Below are positions 11,003 through 21,200 of a DNA stretch of 21,544 bases, in pieces. How positions within the stretch are numbered: position 1 is the stretch's first letter; each line of letters starts with the position of its first letter. A model generated the notes under the pieces. It ran no database searches. It was not told where the DNA came from and saw only the letters and a program-made list of their open reading frames with translations. The DNA comes from a virus, in IMG/VR virus record IMGVR_UViG_3300012920_000333, positions 1-21,544 of that record, one strand, 5' to 3'. A program made the translations under genes and the position numbers.

Positions 11003-13263
11003 TGGCACGTTCTGCGCCAGCGTTTAGTTCTTTTACAGCAGGTGAGATTAGCCCAAAGCTTGAAGGCCGTACTAATATTGAGAAGTATCGTGAAGGGCTC
11101 TCTGAACTTACAAACATGGTTGTTATGCCTCATGGCGGTGTAACTAGACGTCCAGGCACAGAATATTTAGGTGAAGTAAAAAGTAGTTCTGTAAAAACAA
11201 GATTGATACCGTTTCAATTTAAAACTTCAGATACATATATTTTAGAGTTTGGAAATCAGATCATGCGAGTATTTCGCAACGATCTTCAAATACTTAATAG
11301 TTCTGCAAAAACAATCACAGCTATTACAAAAGCTAATCCTGGTGTGCTTACGAGCAATAGTCACGGATTTAGCAATGGTGATGAAATATTTGTTGATAGT
11401 ATTGGCGGCATGACAGAACTAAATGGCCGTAATTATCGCGTGTCAAATACATCAACAAACACTTTTACTTTGGTAGATTTGTTTGGCAACGCAATGGATA
11501 CGACAAACCTGACGACATACACATCAGGTGGCACAGCAACACAAATATTTGAGACAGCTACGCCCTATGCAGAAGCTGATTTGTTTGATTTGCGATTTGT
11601 TCAATCGGCTGATACAATGTACATCGTACATCCTTCGTATGATATTCGTAGCTTAACAAGAACAGATCATAACGTTTGGACATTTAACAATTTAATTATC
11701 GAAGGCGGTCTAGAAACAGCGAAAAATTTATCGGCGGTCACGCAAGCCAATCCAGGCGTTTTAACAAGCAACTCTCATGGGTTTGCTAACGGTGATGCGG
11801 TTAAGATAGAAAGCATCGCTGGCATGATAGAACTGAATGATGCGAACTATTATGTGGCTAATGTGACAACGAATACGTTTACATTACAAAATGAAGCTGG
11901 CACTGACATAGACACTTCTGGATTTACTGCCTATTCATCAGGCGGCACAGCAAAAAAAGTTACGCAACCAACTCAATCTCTTAAAGGTGCAAACAATAGA
12001 CCTAGTGTCATATCGTTCTTCGAGCAAAGATTAGTTTTTGGAAATACAAATAATAATCCGCAAACGCTTTGGTTTAGTAAAAACGGCGATTATCAAAACG
12101 TCACTGTTGGAACAGGTGATAATGATGGGTTAATTTATACCATTGCGTCTAACCAAGTAAACGCTATTCGTTATCTGTCAGCAACAAGAGTTTTGACTGT
12201 AGGTACATCAGGCGGTGAGTATGTTCTGACATCAACAAATGATGGCCCAGTAACGCCAACAACAACGCTTATAAGAAAGTATTCAAATTACGGCACAGCC
12301 ACAATAGAGCCTGTTCAAGTTGCAGATGTAACGCTTTTCGTCCAAAGAGGATCAAGAAAAATACGCGAGTTTAAATTTGTCGGCGATGTGAATACAGGCG
12401 GTTATCAAGCCCCAGACATGACGATACTTGCGGAACATGTCACTGAGGGTGGAATAACGCAAATGGCTTATCAGCAAGAGCCTGATAGCGTGGTGTGGTG
12501 TATTCGTGCAGACGGTACATTATTAGGTTTGACGTATCGCCGCGAAGAAGAAGTTGTTGCTTGGCACAAGCATGTTATTGGCGGTGCGTTTAGTAGTGGT
12601 CAGGCTGTTGTGGAAAGTATTGCCACGCTTCCAACTGACACTGGTGAAGACGAATTGTTTATGATTGTTAAGCGTACAATAGATAGTGTGACAAAAAGAT
12701 ATGTTGAGAAATTAAAAGTATTTAATTTTGGAGATAACACAGCAAACGCATTTTTTGTTGATAGCGGTTTATCTTATAGTGGTGGTACAACAACTACGCT
12801 AACAGGCCTATATCATCTAAGAGGACAAGAATTACAAGTTTTAGCAAATGGTGCTTCTCATGCAAACAAAACGGTTAATAATGGTAGTATAACTTTAGAC
12901 TTTTCATCTACAACGGCTGCTGTTGGTTATAGTTTCGATAGCAGAATGCAAACATTAAGGATTGAATCAGGATCAGTAGACGGTACAAGCCAAGGCAAGC
13001 CAAAGCGTATACATCAAATTACTCTTAGGTTTTTTGAAACTGTTGGTGTTGAGGTTGGCAATGACGCAGGTGAAATAGACAGAATACCATTTAGGGATAG
13101 TTCTATGGCAATGGACACGGCTGTACCATTATTTACTGGTGACAAGGATATAGAGTTTCCGGGAGGATTTGAAGATGATGATCGCATATATGTTAAGCAG
13201 AGCCAGCCTTTACCTCTTACGGTATTGGCGTTCTTCCCAAGAATGAATACTTTTGATAAATAA
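11002..13263 (+). CDS. Tail tubular protein B (tail nozzle)
   Basis: This 753-residue protein matches the T7 gp12-like nozzle family. The N-terminus AFSSFTAGEISPKLEGRTNIEKYREGLSELTNMVVMPHGGVTRRPGTEYLGEVK is diagnostic, followed by RLIPFQFKTSDTYILEFGNQIMRVF. Two tandem copies of a roughly 78-residue domain (105-181 and 242-319) are inserted in the first half. After them come RPSVISFFEQRLVFGNTNNNPQTLWFSKNGDYQN and a beta-rich C-terminal half. The duplicated domain has the 'G-D-x-V-x-I-x-x-I-x-G-M-x-x-L-N-x-x-x-Y-x-V ... N-T-F-T-L' pattern seen in phage tail proteins, and may face outward and contact the cell surface or fibres. Confidence 0.88.
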   Translation: MARSAPAFSSFTAGEISPKLEGRTNIEKYREGLSELTNMVVMPHGGVTRRPGTEYLGEVKSSSVKTRLIPFQFKTSDTYILEFGNQIMRVFRNDLQILNSSAKTITAITKANPGVLTSNSHGFSNGDEIFVDSIGGMTELNGRNYRVSNTSTNTFTLVDLFGNAMDTTNLTTYTSGGTATQIFETATPYAEADLFDLRFVQSADTMYIVHPSYDIRSLTRTDHNVWTFNNLIIEGGLETAKNLSAVTQANPGVLTSNSHGFANGDAVKIESIAGMIELNDANYYVANVTTNTFTLQNEAGTDIDTSGFTAYSSGGTAKKVTQPTQSLKGANNRPSVISFFEQRLVFGNTNNNPQTLWFSKNGDYQNVTVGTGDNDGLIYTIASNQVNAIRYLSATRVLTVGTSGGEYVLTSTNDGPVTPTTTLIRKYSNYGTATIEPVQVADVTLFVQRGSRKIREFKFVGDVNTGGYQAPDMTILAEHVTEGGITQMAYQQEPDSVVWCIRADGTLLGLTYRREEEVVAWHKHVIGGAFSSGQAVVESIATLPTDTGEDELFMIVKRTIDSVTKRYVEKLKVFNFGDNTANAFFVDSGLSYSGGTTTTLTGLYHLRGQELQVLANGASHANKTVNNGSITLDFSSTTAAVGYSFDSRMQTLRIESGSVDGTSQGKPKRIHQITLRFFETVGVEVGNDAGEIDRIPFRDSSMAMDTAVPLFTGDKDIEFPGGFEDDDRIYVKQSQPLPLTVLAFFPRMNTFDK
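11314..11958 (+). repeat. Tandem domain duplication within tail tubular protein B
   Basis: Copy 1 is about 11314-11544 and copy 2 about 11725-11958. Both contain ANPGVLTSNSHGF, then N-G-D, then I-x-G-M-x-E-L-N, then N-T-F-T-L, and end with Y-x-S-G-G-T-A. Over the 13 identical residues, ten codons differ synonymously, so the duplication is old or kept by protein-level selection rather than being a recent DNA copy. Confidence 0.85.
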
Positions 13264-13303
13264 TGAAGCAAAGCAGAATAAAATATGATAGGTTTGTTGT
13301 AAT

Positions 13304-13843
13304 ATGAGTGCCTTACCGTTTATAACTTTAGGTTTGCAGTTGATTGGTGGCTTGCAACAAAAGAGAGCCTCAGATCGAGCAGCGAGAGCAGCGCAAGAAG
13401 CTGGTGAGTTTAATGCTCAGATTATTGAGCGTGACATTGATTTGCTCACAAGGCAAAGAGGAATTGTTAACTCTAATTTTTTAGTTGAGCAGGACAGAGC
13501 GTCTATTGCGTTTGAAAGAGAAATACAAGGCGCTGCAAAAGCAGGTTTTGGATATGCTGGGTTTGATATGAGTTCCGGAACTCCTCTTGCTGTTTTGCGT
13601 GAAAACGCTCGTGAGTTTGATTATGAAACAAAAGTTCGTGAGTTTAACAATCAAATTACAAACATGCAGATTACAGATGCCCAGGAAGAAGCACAATTAA
13701 ATGCACAGTTGTCACGTATGGAAGGTGGTATGGCTGCTGCCTCTGCTCGCGCTCAAGGCACTGCATCAATGATTAATTCTTTTGGTCAGGCTGCTCAGTT
13801 TGGTTATGAAGCTTTCGAAGCTGGTCTAATAGGTGAGGATTAA
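13304..13843 (+). CDS. Probable internal virion protein (gp14-like position)
   Basis: This 179-residue protein has a hydrophobic, Gly-rich start (MSALPFITLGLQLIGGLQQKR) that could insert in a membrane, then long charged helices rich in Ala, Gln, Arg and Glu. The motif GFDMSSGTPLAVLRENAREFDYETKVREFNNQITNMQI (about 86-123) resembles that of small podovirus internal virion proteins, which usually read 'S-G-T-P-L-x-V-L'. It follows the nozzle gene, where T7 places its ejection proteins. It probably leaves the capsid with the DNA and helps form the channel through the cell envelope. The ribosome-binding site is weak. Confidence 0.6.
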   Translation: MSALPFITLGLQLIGGLQQKRASDRAARAAQEAGEFNAQIIERDIDLLTRQRGIVNSNFLVEQDRASIAFEREIQGAAKAGFGYAGFDMSSGTPLAVLRENAREFDYETKVREFNNQITNMQITDAQEEAQLNAQLSRMEGGMAAASARAQGTASMINSFGQAAQFGYEAFEAGLIGED

Positions 13844-13845
13844 GA

Positions 13846-15654
13846 ATGGCATTACGAATACCAAAATATACATCACAGCTTACACCCACATCAGATGCGC
13901 CCGGTAGATCTATAAGTGCAAGAATGTCTCCAAGTGCAGTGGCGCAAGCAGAGTTGACTAAAGCTGCTCCTGCATCTGCCCTTATTCAATCAGTCGGTGC
14001 ATACGCTAAGATGCGTTACAATGCTGAGCAAGAGTTGTTGTTAAATGAAGGACTTCTAGAAGCAGAAGAAGGTATACGCCAGGCAGCGTATGATCTAGAG
14101 CGTGAAAAAAAATTAAGTAATGTTTTCGGTGGCGAAAATTTATGGAAATCAACAACAGAAGATATACGCACACAAGTACTAGATAAAATCGGTACTAACA
14201 GGTTTACACGACAAAAATTTATGGATCGTTTTGATCAAATGGAACTTACTAGCAGGTTTCAACTTAAAGATGTTATTGACACTAAGATAGAAGCAGCGGC
14301 ACAAGCTAGTTTTGCACGTAGACAAGAAACTACAGTTACAGAGCTTTCTCAGGTAGGCATGGGTAATCCAGGTAAAATGATTGATTTATACAATCAAAAA
14401 GTAAGTGGCATAGAAGGTGATATAGCTACAGGCGTAAAACAACAACGATATAGTGAAACCGGTGCAGAATTAGTTACGTCTAAAATGAAAATTGATATAG
14501 CTAAAAATGTTACAAGCGCTTACGTTTCAACAACTCCAAACTTTGCTTTAGGTTTGCTAGAAGCTTTAGAAGTTCAAGATTTTTTAGATGCTGGCATTGA
14601 TATTGCAGTTGAAGATAGACCAAACTTGCCTGGTGGATCTTATGTTTTGCACACATTACAAAATATACCAAGAGATGAAGCAACTAATATAATCAAAGAC
14701 GCGCTTACTGAAGCTGTTGCTTTTCAAAAAATACGTGATGAAGCGCAAGAAAAAAACGACAAAGCAAATGAAAAATTGTTAAAACAACAAAGCGCAGATC
14801 TCGATGAATTAATGTTAACGATTGATCCTTTAAAAATATTTTCTTTAGAAGACGCGCAAACAGGAACTGAAGCAATTCTTGGAGAAGGTTTTGAATTTAA
14901 TACAACAGATACAGGCAGAGTAAGTGGTGCTGAAATACTGACACAATTACGAAAATGGGCTTTTGGAAATCTTGATGTAACAGAACAAAAAAACAAATTT
15001 TATTTAGCTAGAATAAATGGCGCGGATTTACGTCCTACAACATCTAATCCACTAACAATGGAAATATTAGCTCAAAAAGAAATACTTGGAACATTAACTA
15101 TTGATGATGTTGATAATGCTAGCGCTGTTTTAACAATTAATGATCAATTAAGGTTTTTTACAGCAGTAAGAAACAATCAAGATATTGGCGTAAATAGAGC
15201 TAAAAATAATATAAAAAATGCAATGAGGTACGATGCAAATTTATTACAAACTATGGATAAGGACGCTGCTGAAAAAATAACAAATGAAATAAGTAATTTG
15301 TATAGGCAACTTGATAGTGAGGTTGATAAACGTAGGGCTGATGGTAAACCTATGACACAACAAGAAGTTATTGATTTAGGTAATAAATTAATTTCAGAAG
15401 CTCCAGGTATTAAAGATATACTTAATGACCAGTATAAAACCGCGATCACAGATGCTACATTTCAAAACTTACTGTCGGATATTATAACGCAAGCTGAAAA
15501 TTTTCCACAAGAACAGCGTCCAGCAGAAATTATAAAATTAATTGATAACATGACTAGGCAAAGTGATGTTGCAGAAAATGTAAAAAATGCGTCTAAATCT
15601 TTACGTTTACAAATGTTAGATTTAAAGAACAGATATGAAAGTCTAGCAAGATGA
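13846..15654 (+). CDS. Probable internal virion protein (gp15-like position)
   Basis: This 602-residue protein is almost entirely predicted helix with many Gln, Glu, Lys and Ala residues and no transmembrane segment that I can see. The N-terminus (MALRIPKYTSQLTPTSDAPGRSISARMSPSAVAQAELTKAA) is a flexible, Ser/Pro-rich arm found in podovirus internal core proteins, followed by an Ala-rich helix (ASALIQSVGAYAKMRYNAEQELLLNEGLLEAEEGI). It fits the T7 gp15-type ejection protein by size, composition and position; no catalytic motif was found. It overlaps the next gene by ATGA. Its codons are more A-rich than those of the terminase and head genes. Confidence 0.6.
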   Translation: MALRIPKYTSQLTPTSDAPGRSISARMSPSAVAQAELTKAAPASALIQSVGAYAKMRYNAEQELLLNEGLLEAEEGIRQAAYDLEREKKLSNVFGGENLWKSTTEDIRTQVLDKIGTNRFTRQKFMDRFDQMELTSRFQLKDVIDTKIEAAAQASFARRQETTVTELSQVGMGNPGKMIDLYNQKVSGIEGDIATGVKQQRYSETGAELVTSKMKIDIAKNVTSAYVSTTPNFALGLLEALEVQDFLDAGIDIAVEDRPNLPGGSYVLHTLQNIPRDEATNIIKDALTEAVAFQKIRDEAQEKNDKANEKLLKQQSADLDELMLTIDPLKIFSLEDAQTGTEAILGEGFEFNTTDTGRVSGAEILTQLRKWAFGNLDVTEQKNKFYLARINGADLRPTTSNPLTMEILAQKEILGTLTIDDVDNASAVLTINDQLRFFTAVRNNQDIGVNRAKNNIKNAMRYDANLLQTMDKDAAEKITNEISNLYRQLDSEVDKRRADGKPMTQQEVIDLGNKLISEAPGIKDILNDQYKTAITDATFQNLLSDIITQAENFPQEQRPAEIIKLIDNMTRQSDVAENVKNASKSLRLQMLDLKNRYESLAR

Positions 15655-18059
15655 ACCCAGAATACTATAGCATTGATGAAGAGCTTGATAAGTATGAGGA
15701 AGCTGCAAAATTTAAAAGTGCAAATTTTCCAGACACACCTTCAATGGTTGACGGCACATCATTTAATGCATCGAAAAACGTAGAAGAAGTTTTTACAAAG
15801 ATGCCAAATGGTGGTCACGTAAAAATTGCAGAACGTGAAATAACACCAGAAGCAAAAATTATGCGGTACAATGCTGCGTTGCGTGAGCAAGGTATTACAC
15901 CCACAGCAGATGATTTCTATGCTGCTGGTTTTGACGATGAACAAATAGCATCTGCTGGTTTCTTAGATATAGAAAGTACAAGTGATGGACGTACAGAGCC
16001 CCTAAGCGAATATGAAAAAATGTTTGTTGAAAGACAAGGCGGTGAAATTTATGACCCACCAGAAATAACATTTGGTCAAAAAGCTGCTAACCTAGCGGCA
16101 TCTACAGGCAGAGTTGTTGCCGGTGGCATTCAAGACACAGTAGCAGGTCTTGCTGGAACTGTTGATGATATAGGTGAAGCGTTACCAAGTCTTGGTTATT
16201 TTTACATGGGGCCAGACGGTTTAGAATATTCGCGTGAAAAAAAAGAAGGGCATTTGCGAGCAGATAAAGCTTTTGAAAAAGGTCTTGATAATCTTGGCAT
16301 TAAAATTCCAGAAGGTGATGGGCCTATAGAATCTTTAGCAAGAGGCCTTATGATGTTTGCTTCCGGTATGACAATAGCTCCGGTTAAAGGCGTAAATTTT
16401 CTTAGCATGATGTTAAGAGGTGGTTTTGCAGATGCGTTGTTAGATCCAGAAGAGGGAAATATTGCAACACTAGCTAGAGAGTATGGGCTTGATAATGCAA
16501 TACTTGAGTTTTTAGATAGTCAGGTTGATGAAGAAGCATCTGCACTAGAACGCTTAGGAGCTAGAGTTACTAACACTTTTGAAGGTGTTTTAGCTGGTGG
16601 TGTTATTGATGGTCTTATAAAAACATTAGGTTTTGGTCTTAAAAAAGTAAAAGGAGATAAAAGTTTAGTTGAGTATCTCCGTGGAAAATTTGGTGTTGTA
16701 AAAGATAGATTAACGCAACCCGGTGATATGCCTACAGTAGGAAGTTTAGGCGGCAACTTATTTGATACTAATAAAACAACTACAGACGGTAGCTTTCCAG
16801 GCAGAATATCAACAAGGTTACCTACAGCAAAAGCATCAACAGAAGATGCAATGACTGGAGATTTAATTGTTGGGTTAGATGAAATGAAGTTAGAGCCAAA
16901 ACTTTATGAGTTTAATGTTAACATAACTAAAGATTATCCTAATATGTTGACTGTGCTTAATGAAACTGTGGATGAAACAGCGGAACGATTTATAGAACAT
17001 GTAAAAGATAATCTTCTTTATTTGCATGATAAAGTGCCTGATGCGACTAGAGCGCGTAGCCAAAAGTGGTACGATGGTGCGCGAGCAATTACTGATAATT
17101 GGTCAACAGAATATGGCATTCCTGATACATCTATTGCTGGCGCGTTAGCTGCTTTATCTCCGCAAAAAGATTGGTATCAAAACGTAAGTTTAGCAAAACG
17201 TGTTCTTGACGTAGCTATAAAACAAAAAGATTTTAAGATGTCTAATGAAATGACAGATTTGTTTTTTAGTTTAAAAGATGGAAAAGGAAACCCTGTTTTT
17301 GACAAACCAAAGTACAGGCCGTTACTAGACATGATTAGAGGTAAATCATATTCAGAGATAGTAGATGACGATCCAGCAGTGCAAGCGACATTAAGAGGTT
17401 TATTTGTTAGATTATACGATCAAACTTACAATAAACCAGACTATCAAATTGTAGGCCCAGAAGGTGAATTTTTAGATGTTGCTACAAATGCAGACGGTTT
17501 GCCAAGTAAAGCGGCTTGGGGTTCTCTTAATGAAATTGGAAAAGCTGTTGCGTCTATAGATGCAAATGGAGATGTAAATACTATTTCTGTTTTAATGGGT
17601 GAACGTCATAAAGTAAGAAATTTTTATAATAATATATACAGCCCTAATTCATTATTTGGCGATGTAACTATAGATACTCATGCTGTTGCTGCTGGTTTAT
17701 TACGTCCATTGTCAGGTAATTCTTTAGAAGTAGATCACAACTTTAAAAACACAAGTGTCAAAGGTAGGGGCACTACTAAAGGTTCTACTGTGTCAGGAGT
17801 ATCTGGTAATTATGGACTATATGCAGAGGCGTATAGACGCGCTGCTGCTGAACGTGGTATACTACCTAGGCAAATGCAATCAATTACGTGGGAAGCCGTA
17901 AGAGGTTTATTTACTGATAAATTTAAACAAAGTGCAAAAAATGTGGCAGATATTGATGCAATATGGCAAAGATATAAGAGCGGTGAAATAGATTTAAATG
18001 AAACAAGGAGACTAGTAGATGAAAGAGCAGGTGGAATTAACCCCCCAAGCTGGGAATGA
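15651..18059 (+). CDS. Large virion-associated protein with a conserved C-terminal domain
   Basis: This 802-residue protein lies among the ejection genes. Its N-terminal half has small-residue helices that may contact membrane (AANLAASTGRVVAGGIQDTVAGLAG, 145-169; ARGLMMFASGMTIAPVKGVNFLSMML, 230-255). The C-terminal part, from about residue 465, carries landmarks of a globular domain: RSQKWYDGARAI, AGALAALSPQKDWYQNV (about 495-511), LMGERHKVRNFYNNIYSP, VTIDTHAVAAGL (about 671-682) and YGLYAEAYRRAAAERGILPRQMQSITWEAVR. I have seen this 'SPQ-x-x-W-x-x-N ... K-V-x-x-F-Y-x-N-I ... T-x-D-x-H-A' combination in uncharacterised phage and actinobacterial proteins, but I know of no proven function. The gene may supply an enzyme injected with the DNA. 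Confidence 0.6.
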   Translation: MNPEYYSIDEELDKYEEAAKFKSANFPDTPSMVDGTSFNASKNVEEVFTKMPNGGHVKIAEREITPEAKIMRYNAALREQGITPTADDFYAAGFDDEQIASAGFLDIESTSDGRTEPLSEYEKMFVERQGGEIYDPPEITFGQKAANLAASTGRVVAGGIQDTVAGLAGTVDDIGEALPSLGYFYMGPDGLEYSREKKEGHLRADKAFEKGLDNLGIKIPEGDGPIESLARGLMMFASGMTIAPVKGVNFLSMMLRGGFADALLDPEEGNIATLAREYGLDNAILEFLDSQVDEEASALERLGARVTNTFEGVLAGGVIDGLIKTLGFGLKKVKGDKSLVEYLRGKFGVVKDRLTQPGDMPTVGSLGGNLFDTNKTTTDGSFPGRISTRLPTAKASTEDAMTGDLIVGLDEMKLEPKLYEFNVNITKDYPNMLTVLNETVDETAERFIEHVKDNLLYLHDKVPDATRARSQKWYDGARAITDNWSTEYGIPDTSIAGALAALSPQKDWYQNVSLAKRVLDVAIKQKDFKMSNEMTDLFFSLKDGKGNPVFDKPKYRPLLDMIRGKSYSEIVDDDPAVQATLRGLFVRLYDQTYNKPDYQIVGPEGEFLDVATNADGLPSKAAWGSLNEIGKAVASIDANGDVNTISVLMGERHKVRNFYNNIYSPNSLFGDVTIDTHAVAAGLLRPLSGNSLEVDHNFKNTSVKGRGTTKGSTVSGVSGNYGLYAEAYRRAAAERGILPRQMQSITWEAVRGLFTDKFKQSAKNVADIDAIWQRYKSGEIDLNETRRLVDERAGGINPPSWE

Positions 18060-18201
18060 TGACGGTGTATTAGCTCTTATGAAAAGGTTCAATTTACCTC
18101 TAACTAGGCAACAATACATAGAGTTAGCTTTTCTTGGCGATAAACCAAAACTTGGCGCAGAAGAAGAGGCAAGTCTTCCAGAGCAATTTCAATTAAAGTG
18201 A
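18019..18201 (+). CDS. Conserved small phage protein
   Basis: This 60-residue protein contains LALMKRFNLPLTRQQYIELAFLGDKPKLGAEEEASLPEQFQ. It resembles a short conserved phage protein of the pattern 'R-x-x-I-P-x-T-R-x-x-Y-L-x-L-A-Y-x-G ... L-x-A-E-x-E-A-x-L-P-E' often found beside structural genes. The function is unknown. AAGGAG (18005-18010) lies eight bases before the ATG, inside the end of the upstream gene; the two genes overlap by 41 bases in different frames. The strong ribosome-binding site and the motif both argue that it is real. Confidence 0.7.
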   Translation: MKEQVELTPQAGNDDGVLALMKRFNLPLTRQQYIELAFLGDKPKLGAEEEASLPEQFQLK

Positions 18202-18207
18202 TTTAGT

Positions 18208-21200
18208 ATGGCAATAGATCCAACAGAACTAGCAGAGCAGCAAGAACAGCAACAGCGTATTACAGCGGCTGGCGCTCCTAAAGAGTTTGCTAAAGGGCCA
18301 AAGCGTGAAGGTGAAGTTGAAGTTGCTGGTATTGGAAAAGAATTGTTTAAATCTATTGTTTCAGAATTTAACAAGCCGCCGCCGCCTGTAGAAAAGATTG
18401 TGCCAACGCCACAAGAAAAGCCGCTGCTTGATGAAACTGTTGATCCAGAACAGTTAAAAAAAGAAAAAGCTGCTGAAACATTATCGCCAGAAGGTTTTGA
18501 AGAATTTGAAAAACGTGGGTTTACTGCAAAACCTACAGAAACAGAACAGGCAGTACGTGCCGCTCAAGAAGCTATTGGTGAAGTAAAAGCAGCAGATTTA
18601 GATCCTATTAACGATATAAATAAACAGGCAGATAAACCAGAATATAATACAGTAATTGAAAACGCTAACAAAGCAATTGAAGGAGAAGTGCCTGATGTTT
18701 CTCCGTTAGAAGAAGTTGTGCTACCTGACATAGACGTAGAAGCAAAATCTATAGCAGAAGGTGGTGATTTTAATTTAAATAATATGAAAACATCGGAAGA
18801 TGTAGGTAAACTTATTACCGCTGTTTCTGAAGTAAGTAAGTTAGAAATAAGTCAGGCTAAAAGATTTAAAATACCAGAGAATGTAACTAAAGAAAATGCG
18901 GCTGCGCTTTTAGCTGACGAGCTTGGGTTTACTGAAAAATTTTTAAACAGACGTATAGAGGACGGTTTGTTATTAGGTGAGCAGCTTGTTGCTGCTCGTG
19001 AAATATTTGTTGCGCAAGGTGAAAAAATTATGAACCTTGCAGACAAAATAAATACTGGCGTTTCTACACCTGCTGAAAAATTAGAATTTCGTAGACAGTT
19101 AGCAATCTATCATGGTTTTCATATGCACCTAAAAGGTTTCCAAACAGAAACTGCTAGAGCATTACAATCATTTGCAATTGAAGTAGGTGGTTATGATGGG
19201 GCTTTAGCGTTAGCTGGTAGAGCGCGAGAAGCATTAGAGCAGCTAGGCGGCGGCGAAGGTATAACTGATGATATTGCAGCAGCAGCGGCAAATGTTGTGC
19301 AAGAAAAAGGTTTTAAAGGTCTTAACAGATTTATCAATAAAGTTGTTTTTGCAAAAACACGCGCTGCTATAGCAGAAGCATACATGGCAGGTTTGTTAAC
19401 GTCACCAGCAACAAATTTTAAAAATATAATATCAAATGCTTTATGGATGACGTACCAGTTGCCGACAGAAACACTTGCAGGTATTTATGGTACAGGAATA
19501 AGAAGTGTTCGCCAGGCAAGAGGTTTACCAATAGATCCAGAGCAAGTGTATTTAGAAGATACAGCGTTACGTGTTAAAGGTTGGATGGATAGTTTTGGTG
19601 ATGCTTTAAAAGTAGCTTCTATAGCATTTAAATCAGAAAAACCTTCTATAAAAGCTAGAGCAGAAATAGAAGATTACTCAACAGGTTTTAGGCTTGCTGA
19701 TGAAACATCGTTTTCTGGCCCAATAAATTTTATATTTAAAGGTGTTAGGTTGCCATTTAGAGCGCTCTTGTTTGGTGATGAATTTTTTAAAACAATTTCG
19801 CAACGTGGTGAATTGTATGTACAATCAAATAGAGCGTATAGAAAAGCATTGTATGAAGGTAAAGATGTTACAGAAGCGATGGATGAAGCAGGTATGGTTT
19901 TGCTTGATCCAGATTCAGTGGCACAAGAATTAGATCACACAGCTAAATATAATACATTACAAGATGATACAGAGATCTTTGGGTTAGACATAAGCGCACC
20001 TGGTACAGCCATACAAAAATTTAATTTAGGCCCAATACCATTTGGTCAATGGTTAATGCCATTTGTAAAAACACCAACAAGCGGTGCTATTAAAACAATG
20101 GAAATGTCAGGTATAAACCCTCAAGTTTATAGAGATGTTATTTCTGGCACACCGGCGCAACAACAAAAAGCTTTAGCTAAACTTTCAATGGCTGGCGCTG
20201 CTTTCTTTTACGTCCAAAATAAAGTTGCTGAAGGTAGAATGACAGGTGCTATGCCTATGGATAAGGTTGCTCGTGAAGCGTTGCCGCCGGGTTGGCAACC
20301 ATACAGTTTTGTTTTTAAAGGTGAAGATTGGCCTGAGGGTGTTGATAAATTGTATAATGATATGGGTATACCTAACGGTCCATTAATGTATGTATCTTAT
20401 TCTGGGTGGGAACCTGTTGGCGGTGTTTTAGCTTTTATGACAACAGCTAACGAAGCAGTATACGGTAACGATGTACAAGGTGTAGGTAATAGAGCATTGG
20501 CTGCTGTAGGTTCTATTGCTAATTATTATGCTGAGTTACCAATGCTTCAAGGTCTAGCAGATATAAGCACAATATTAGATAACGATAGTTTTTCTGAGAT
20601 GTTTCGTGATGCGCCGCATTTGTTTAGAGGGCCAATAGAAGGGGCGACTATGGGTGGTTTTCCTAACATTTGGTCAGCAGCACAGCGCATGGGTTTTAGA
20701 GTTGGAGATCCGACAGTGCGCAATCCATACGGTGATTTTGATTATTATACTATGGAAGATGTTACGCAAACAAACCTTGACGGTACATTTAAATATCCGC
20801 ATCCGAATGGTACAGATCCAGATTATAGGCTTGTAGGCAGAGCAAAATTAGGCATTCCAGTAAGAGGTGGGCAACCTCATATTGCAGAGGAAATGTCTAT
20901 GCTCTTTGATAAAATTAGAGCTATGCGAGCTAAAGATAGTTTCTTTCAAGAAGAGGCAGACTACAATGCTGTAAAGCGTGATACGCTTGGCAGAGCCTAT
21001 GGCGCAGAAGATGTTAGTTTTGCTAATAATCCGTACATGGCTCTATGGAATAATTTTACAGGCATTCGTATGCGCCCAGCAGAAAAACCAACAAATGTTG
21101 AAATTGAATTAATGAGGCTGTATGAAAGTAATAAAGCTTGGGCTCTATCAAATCCTAAAAGTTATAATGGGATGAAGCTAAGTTTTCGAGGCCAAATGGA

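Noticed and set aside
13014-13271. Minus-strand ORF at the end of the nozzle gene
   Set aside because: It is a shadow of a strongly supported + strand gene, with no motif or ribosome-binding site.
18189-21000. Several 60-64 codon ORFs on both strands over the last 3.3 kb
   Set aside because: They all lie within the single long + strand frame from 18208 and have no family features of their own.
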